Source: Cryptomeria japonica
Lineage: Eukaryota > Streptophyta > Pinopsida > Cupressales > Cupressaceae
Direction of reading: 5' to 3'
Length of the DNA stretch: 64,000 bases
Assembly (NCBI RefSeq): GCF_030272615.1
Contig: NC_081411.1
Location: 157,498,471 to 157,562,470 of the forward strand
Of this stretch, positions 59,663 through 64,000 are shown piece by piece. The notes below the pieces were generated by a model, which made no database searches, was not told where the DNA came from, and saw nothing but the letters and a program-made list of their open reading frames with translations. Position 1 is the stretch's first letter; every line of letters begins with the position of its first letter. The position numbers and the translations under genes were made by a program.

Positions 59663-60730
59663 ACTCCTAGCCCTCTCCATCAATGTTTTGTTCATCCTCT
59701 CCACAACTCCATTTTGTTGTGGTGTAGATGGAGTTATCTTATGTCTTTCAATCTTGTGGTCCTTATAGAATCTATCAAACTCAGTAGACCAAAATTCACC
59801 ACCATTATCCATCCTCAAACACTTGATTTTCTTACTAGTCCAATTTTCAAACAACGACTTAAATTCCTTAAATCGACATAAAATTTTAGATTTAATTCCA
59901 AAAAAATAAATAAATGTGCTTCTAGAATAGTTATCTATGAAAGAAAAAACCTACACATATATTTAAATAATGTGCATTCATTGGACCAAATACATTAGAA
60001 TGAACATAGTCCAAAACCTGAGAAGACTTATGAGAACTAGAATAAAAATAAACATGGTGTTGTTTTCCATATATGCAATGTTAACAAAATTCAAACTTGA
60101 GATTACAATCATAAAGGCCTTCAATGTTCAAGGCTCTTATTTTTCAAGGCTTGTAAGCCCTTTTCACCTATGTGGCCAAGTCTTTAGTGCCACAACATTA
60201 TCTTCCTGGTTGGGAGCTTCATCTCCAAAGCATTAGCATCCTTAGGTACCAGAAAGCACAACCATCAAATGTTGATACAATATTCTTCTTCTCTACTTGA
60301 TTTGATAGTGAGGATGAAGAATCCAAATCCCTTTTCTTGGACTTCATAGTTTGTGCTATTGCATTTAATTATGCATGTATCTAGCTTATACAGAGTGCCT
60401 AGCCAAATACCCTTAGCAAGCGCCATAGAACCTTTGGTCATCTTGCAAGAAAAAAATCTTCACTCCCACATCACTCATCTTGCTAACTCAAAGGAGGTTT
60501 CATGCCAAACAAATAATGTGTAGTAGACCATCAATCCCCTTCACTCTATCATCAGGGAATCAAATCTTGAGTCTTCCATGACCAATAATTTTTCGGTGAG
60601 AGTCATCACCCAAGTACACCTTCCCACAATCATATTCTTCATACTCTGAGAACCAACCTATATGAAAGGGAATGTGAAAAGAAACACCTGAGTCAATCAA
60701 CCATACATATTCTGATGCATGGGTTCCAAG
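59663..60730 (-). pseudogene. Copia 3 protease and integrase N-terminal part
   Basis: The minus strand reads WLIDSGVSFHIPFH near 60690 with the protease DSG intact, then a heavily broken pre-integrase stretch. The integrase core follows: SFIDNYSRSTFIYF, IKCLRMDNGGEFWSTEF and TPQQNGVVERMNKTLMERAR, which hold the D, D and E residues. The frame is cut at ARSM by the 54555-59657 insertion. Confidence 0.85.
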
Positions 60731-60810
60731 GAAGCAACAAAATCATCCATATCATCTTGATAGGATTTATAGGAATAAGAATCAGGGGATTTCTTGTCTT
60801 TGTTTTTCTT

Positions 60811-61551
60811 CTACTCTTTGCAATCTTTCCAAAAATAATTGTATTTTCCATAGTACCAACATTTATCCTCGAACTTTTTACTAGGAGACTTTGATCTCCT
60901 CAAACATTTTGACTTACCTTTCTGTACCTTCTTCTTGCATTTCTCTATTGATTTACCACGAGCAACAAGGGCCTCCTTTCCCATCTCAAAAGACTTCCTC
61001 TCTATTTCTTTAGACAACAACAAAGCAATCACATCTTCCATCTTGAAAGTGGTTTTTTTGCTTCCAACAACCATAACTAGGTGGTGCCAAGAATCAAGAA
61101 AAGAAAATAACAAGAGCATGCAACATTCTTGATTATCAATTTTTACACCAATAGTGTTTAGTTGGGCAACCAACATGCTGAATGCATTCAAGTGGTTTGC
61201 AATACATCGTCCTTCCTCCATTCTCAAAGAATACAACTTATTTCTAAGAAAAAAATTATTGACCAAGGATTTCCCTTGATAGATGTTACCAATATTTTTC
61301 CAAAGCTTATTTATATTCTTCTCCTCATGAACATTTAGGAGCACAAAGTCAGCCAAACAAAGTCTTATCATACCCTTATCTTTTTGATCCATTGTATCCC
61401 AAGTATCTTGGGCTATAATTTGATGTTTTTGAATAGATATCATAGCCCACAGGTCTCTATCAATGAACATGTCCTCCATTTTGAGTTTCCACAACACTAA
61501 ATTGTTGCTATTGAATTTATCCACTTCGATCCTTCTAGATATGCTTGTCAT
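60811..61551 (-). pseudogene. Copia 3 Gag
   Basis: A 246-codon open frame starts MTSISRRIEVDKF, 110 bp after the PBS. It shows the copia gag pattern: FNSNNLVLWKLKMEDMF, then LWKNIGNIYQGKS, LRNKLYSLRMEEG and HLNAFSMLVAQL. The end holds a Lys-rich tract and CWYYGKYNYFWKDC, a zinc knuckle whose second Cys is Tyr and whose His is Tyr. A stop follows and the same frame leads toward protease. Although open, the broken knuckle and downstream damage make it a pseudogene. Confidence 0.85.
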
Positions 61552-61660
61552 CTTAAATGTGCAACTGGGTTAAGAAACGTCTACCTGCAAAAACTCCCAC
61601 TAAAAAGGATATGCACAAAAATACCTACAACCCACCAAGGCCAACAAAGTTGGTGAAAAT

Positions 61661-61671
61661 CTGATACCAAT
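61661..61671 (-). other. Primer binding site of copia 3
   Basis: The minus strand reads ATTGGTATCAG directly after the LTR end, matching the initiator-methionine tRNA PBS of the other copia elements here. Confidence 0.85.
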
Positions 61672-62596
61672 TGAAAGGAAAGCAAAGGCGTAGAAACAAC
61701 CTTCCTAATACAAATCCCGAAGGAGAGTGAATGCAAATTTCTTCGCAAACCCCTAAATAACGTTATAGATAAAAGAAAAAAACACATAAATAAATTTCAG
61801 ATTTTAACATAAACACATGACACAAAATATTTAATGTGGGAAAACTTTTTTGGGAAAAAACCCACCATACCAAAGTAAAAATCAATTGTATTACAATAGA
61901 AAGTTACTACAAGCAATATAGAAAATCTAATCTCTTGTAGGTGTCTTCAACCGTGATATCTAATTCTAGAATAACTCTAATAGCATAATGACATCTTTCA
62001 AAAGATACTTCACACTTCTTCTCTTTTACAAAACATTTTATTTATAGAGTTTACAATGCACAAGAAAAGTGGTTTCTCAAGAACCATCAACATTCAATGT
62101 ATCTTCTATAAATTTATAGAAACTTCCTTTGTGCATAACTCTTGCATAAATAATATTTAATACAAATATTATTTATTTCAAAAATTCAAGGTATCCAAGA
62201 AAATCAAGTCTTCTACCAAAATAGAACTTTCTATATTTCTCCAAGTCTTCTTGTATGAAATATTTGGTCCCACCAAATTGCCTTCCCAAAATCATGCATA
62301 TGAAAGGAAAACAAACTATGCAACCACTTGTCACAAGGAGGGAACTAATTTTGAGAGATTCCTCTCAAAAAATTTCTTAAAACTTCCCTCATTGTGACAC
62401 ATGGCACACCTCTCTCTTTCTCCTCAATATTAATTGCATCCAATTTCCATTGGGCCCCACAATTTGGCTATGCACTTTGGGAATATTAAATATAAGATTA
62501 ATTTATTAAAAAACTGAACAACAACAAAGGACCATTAAAATTATTTAACTTAAATATATCCGGGACTCCTAAGATTGAGTCACCTTAATCCCAACA
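61672..62596 (-). repeat. 5' LTR of copia 3
   Basis: On the element strand it begins TGTTGGGATTAAGGTGAC and ends CCTTTCA before the PBS, 925 bp. It includes the GGAAAACTTTTTTGGG-type block common in copia R regions (about 61841). There is no partner LTR in the window. TATTA follows at 62597-62601. Confidence 0.8.
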
Positions 62597-62601
62597 TATT
62601 A

Positions 62602-64000
62602 AAGATGAAATTTAGAGTTCCATCATATCATAGTGTAATCTCACTCAAAAATTATCATTGTGTTGAAGGTCATATTTATAAGTTTTTCTCTATGCATTTC
62701 AGTGAAGGTTTGCTAGTAGTTTGTAAGTGTAGTTTTGGGTTTTCTTCCTTAGATTGTGGTAAATTTTACAAAATATTAGAAGCTATATTTCACTATTTTT
62801 ACATTATAAAAATTATAATTTATAATTGAGATGAATACTGTAAGTTTGATTAAGATTTAGTGTAGACAATGTAGTTCAGCAGTTCTTGTTGGCACCCTCT
62901 TTAGGTGTATTTTGTGTATCTTTGTAATCTAAGTTGTAGAAGTTTATTGGAAGTGTTTTGGATTTTTAATTTTATTTATTATTATATTAAATAATTTATT
63001 GATAAGTTTGAATAAGTTTTACTAAAAATAATGTTGTTTGATAGTGCCTACCAACAACATATTTTGCATTTAACTTTGAGTAAATGTTGCGCAAGTTTTA
63101 TTGCTATGTAATATCAGCTTATTGTAGAAATTAAAGTGTTATTCATCGCTTAAAATCTATGAAATCTTTTACATGTTATTTTGTGTGAATTTATTTGCAT
63201 ACAAGTTATGATTGTTCAATCAAATCCTTTAGCAAAGTTTGATGAATTTCTAGAGTTTGGGTAAAGATAATTGTTGGGTTTTTTTTTTTTTTTTAAGATC
63301 TGATATAAATTATTTGTAAGGGATATTATAATGGTAAAAGAGTCTTGATTTCTCTATCTTAATTCTTTACACATACTCATATTTAAAAAGGTACATTTTA
63401 ACATATTTTATTTCTTCTAAGTTGTTGATCATGGGAGCATTCTATAGATCTCTCTTCAAGGGTTTGAAAAATTGATATGTTTTTATCTAAAATGTCAATA
63501 TGGTTTGATGATTATTTTATGAATATGTATAATTTTTAAGGAATCCCTCACATTTCATGAATATGGAAAAGGGAAAGATATGCCTCTTGAAGGAGAGGTT
63601 TTCATAATTTTTTACGAGTTCTTTTTAATGAACAAATTTCAAGTATCATTTGAAGAATATTTCATGAGAAGAACAAAAGAAGAAGAAAATTTGAAAAAGG
63701 ATTTAAAAACCATGGAGAAAGAAGAATAGTTTAGGGTGGAATCACAAGGTGTGATGAACAAAGAGAAGAAGAGAACAAGATAATGAAGAAATTAGAGAAA
63801 AAGATGAATTAGAGAAGAAAAAAAAGAAAATCATAGAGCTAGAGGTTAAAGGTAATAAATATCTAATTTAAAAAGATATTTTAATAATTTATAACAAAAT
63901 TTCACATCAAAAAAATAATTCTTTTGATCAAGTTAATAAAAAAAAAGTGTTGCATGTTTTGAAGTGTACAGATTTGAAAACTTTAAATTCCAATGAATTT
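62602..64000. other. AT-rich gene-free stretch
   Basis: A 16-T run lies at 63279-63294. From about 63630 the plus strand is purine-rich, with broken frames reading Lys/Glu-rich peptides (e.g. MRRTKEEENLKKDLKTMEKE) between stops. Nothing is assignable. Confidence 0.45.

Larger units (their letters stand above)
53110..62596 (-). mobile_element. Third copia element (copia 3), truncated and split by a 5.1-kb insertion
   Basis: On the minus strand a 5' LTR (61672-62596), PBS, gag, protease and integrase start are followed, after the 54555-59657 insertion, by the rest of integrase and RT. The reading resumes inside the same integrase motif on both sides of the insertion. RT ends in a decayed stretch near 53110, and no 3' LTR was found, so the right-hand coding end and 3' LTR are lost. 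Confidence 0.88.

Noticed and set aside
1-64000. Host protein-coding gene, CRISPR array, operon or bacterial-type signals
   Set aside because: All long coherent frames belong to retrotransposons; the context is plant nuclear repeat DNA, and no spaced direct-repeat array or bacterial gene layout is present.

Overview
The window looks like repeat-dense intergenic DNA from a plant nuclear genome. It contains Ty3/gypsy Tat-lineage and Ty1/copia LTR retrotransposons, L1-type LINEs with a DUF4283-like ORF1 and zf-RVT, a tRNA-derived SINE, and AT-rich filler. The scale of nesting suggests a large genome, and a conifer-like gymnosperm is my guess; nothing in the sequence fixes the species. I found no convincing host gene, no canonical tRNA or rRNA gene, and no bacterial-type feature.

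Layout. (1) 1-22436: a very large Tat-lineage Ty3/gypsy element on the minus strand. Its 3' LTR is cut by the window start and its full 5' LTR is 20487-22436. Gag, protease, G-patch, RT, RNase H, a second (archaeal-type) RNase H and integrase lie at 3595-11003. About 3 kb between pol and the 3' LTR holds a gene-like antisense segment with its own TATA-like box. (2) 12436-19053: a complete copia element on the plus strand, inserted in the gypsy leader, with TSD ATTAC. Its polyprotein frame is unbroken by indels but carries seven stops. (3) 24295-31769: a minus-strand copia-like element with two LTRs, PBS and PPT but no pol. It has a truncated gag with four zinc-knuckle-like units and a ~1075-codon ORF of unknown function where pol should be. 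This is the most novel object here. (4) 32544 onward: a PPT plus the start of another Tat-like LTR, then a small inverted-repeat element at 33610-34256. (5) 35230-41460: an L1-type LINE on the minus strand with decayed ORF1 and ORF2. (6) 41925-43930: a complex repeat array with a tRNA-like patch, followed by a TA/CA microsatellite. (7) 47660-48270: a gypsy protease relic, then a LINE RNase H fragment with an A-rich 3' end (48397-50357). (8) 53110-62596: a third copia element on the minus strand. A 5.1-kb non-coding TG...CA insertion (54555-59657, TSD ATCAT) splits its integrase, and that insertion carries a LINE-like retroposon and a SINE with an 18-bp TSD.

The elements are inactive as they stand. 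Most premature stops are CGA to TGA, CAA/CAG to TAA/TAG or TGG to TAG, as expected from deamination of methylated cytosine in silenced repeats. Frameshifts are few. Nesting gives a relative order of insertion, but hand-compared LTR pairs contradict it in one place: the inner copia LTRs look more diverged than the outer gypsy LTRs. All percentages are manual counts.
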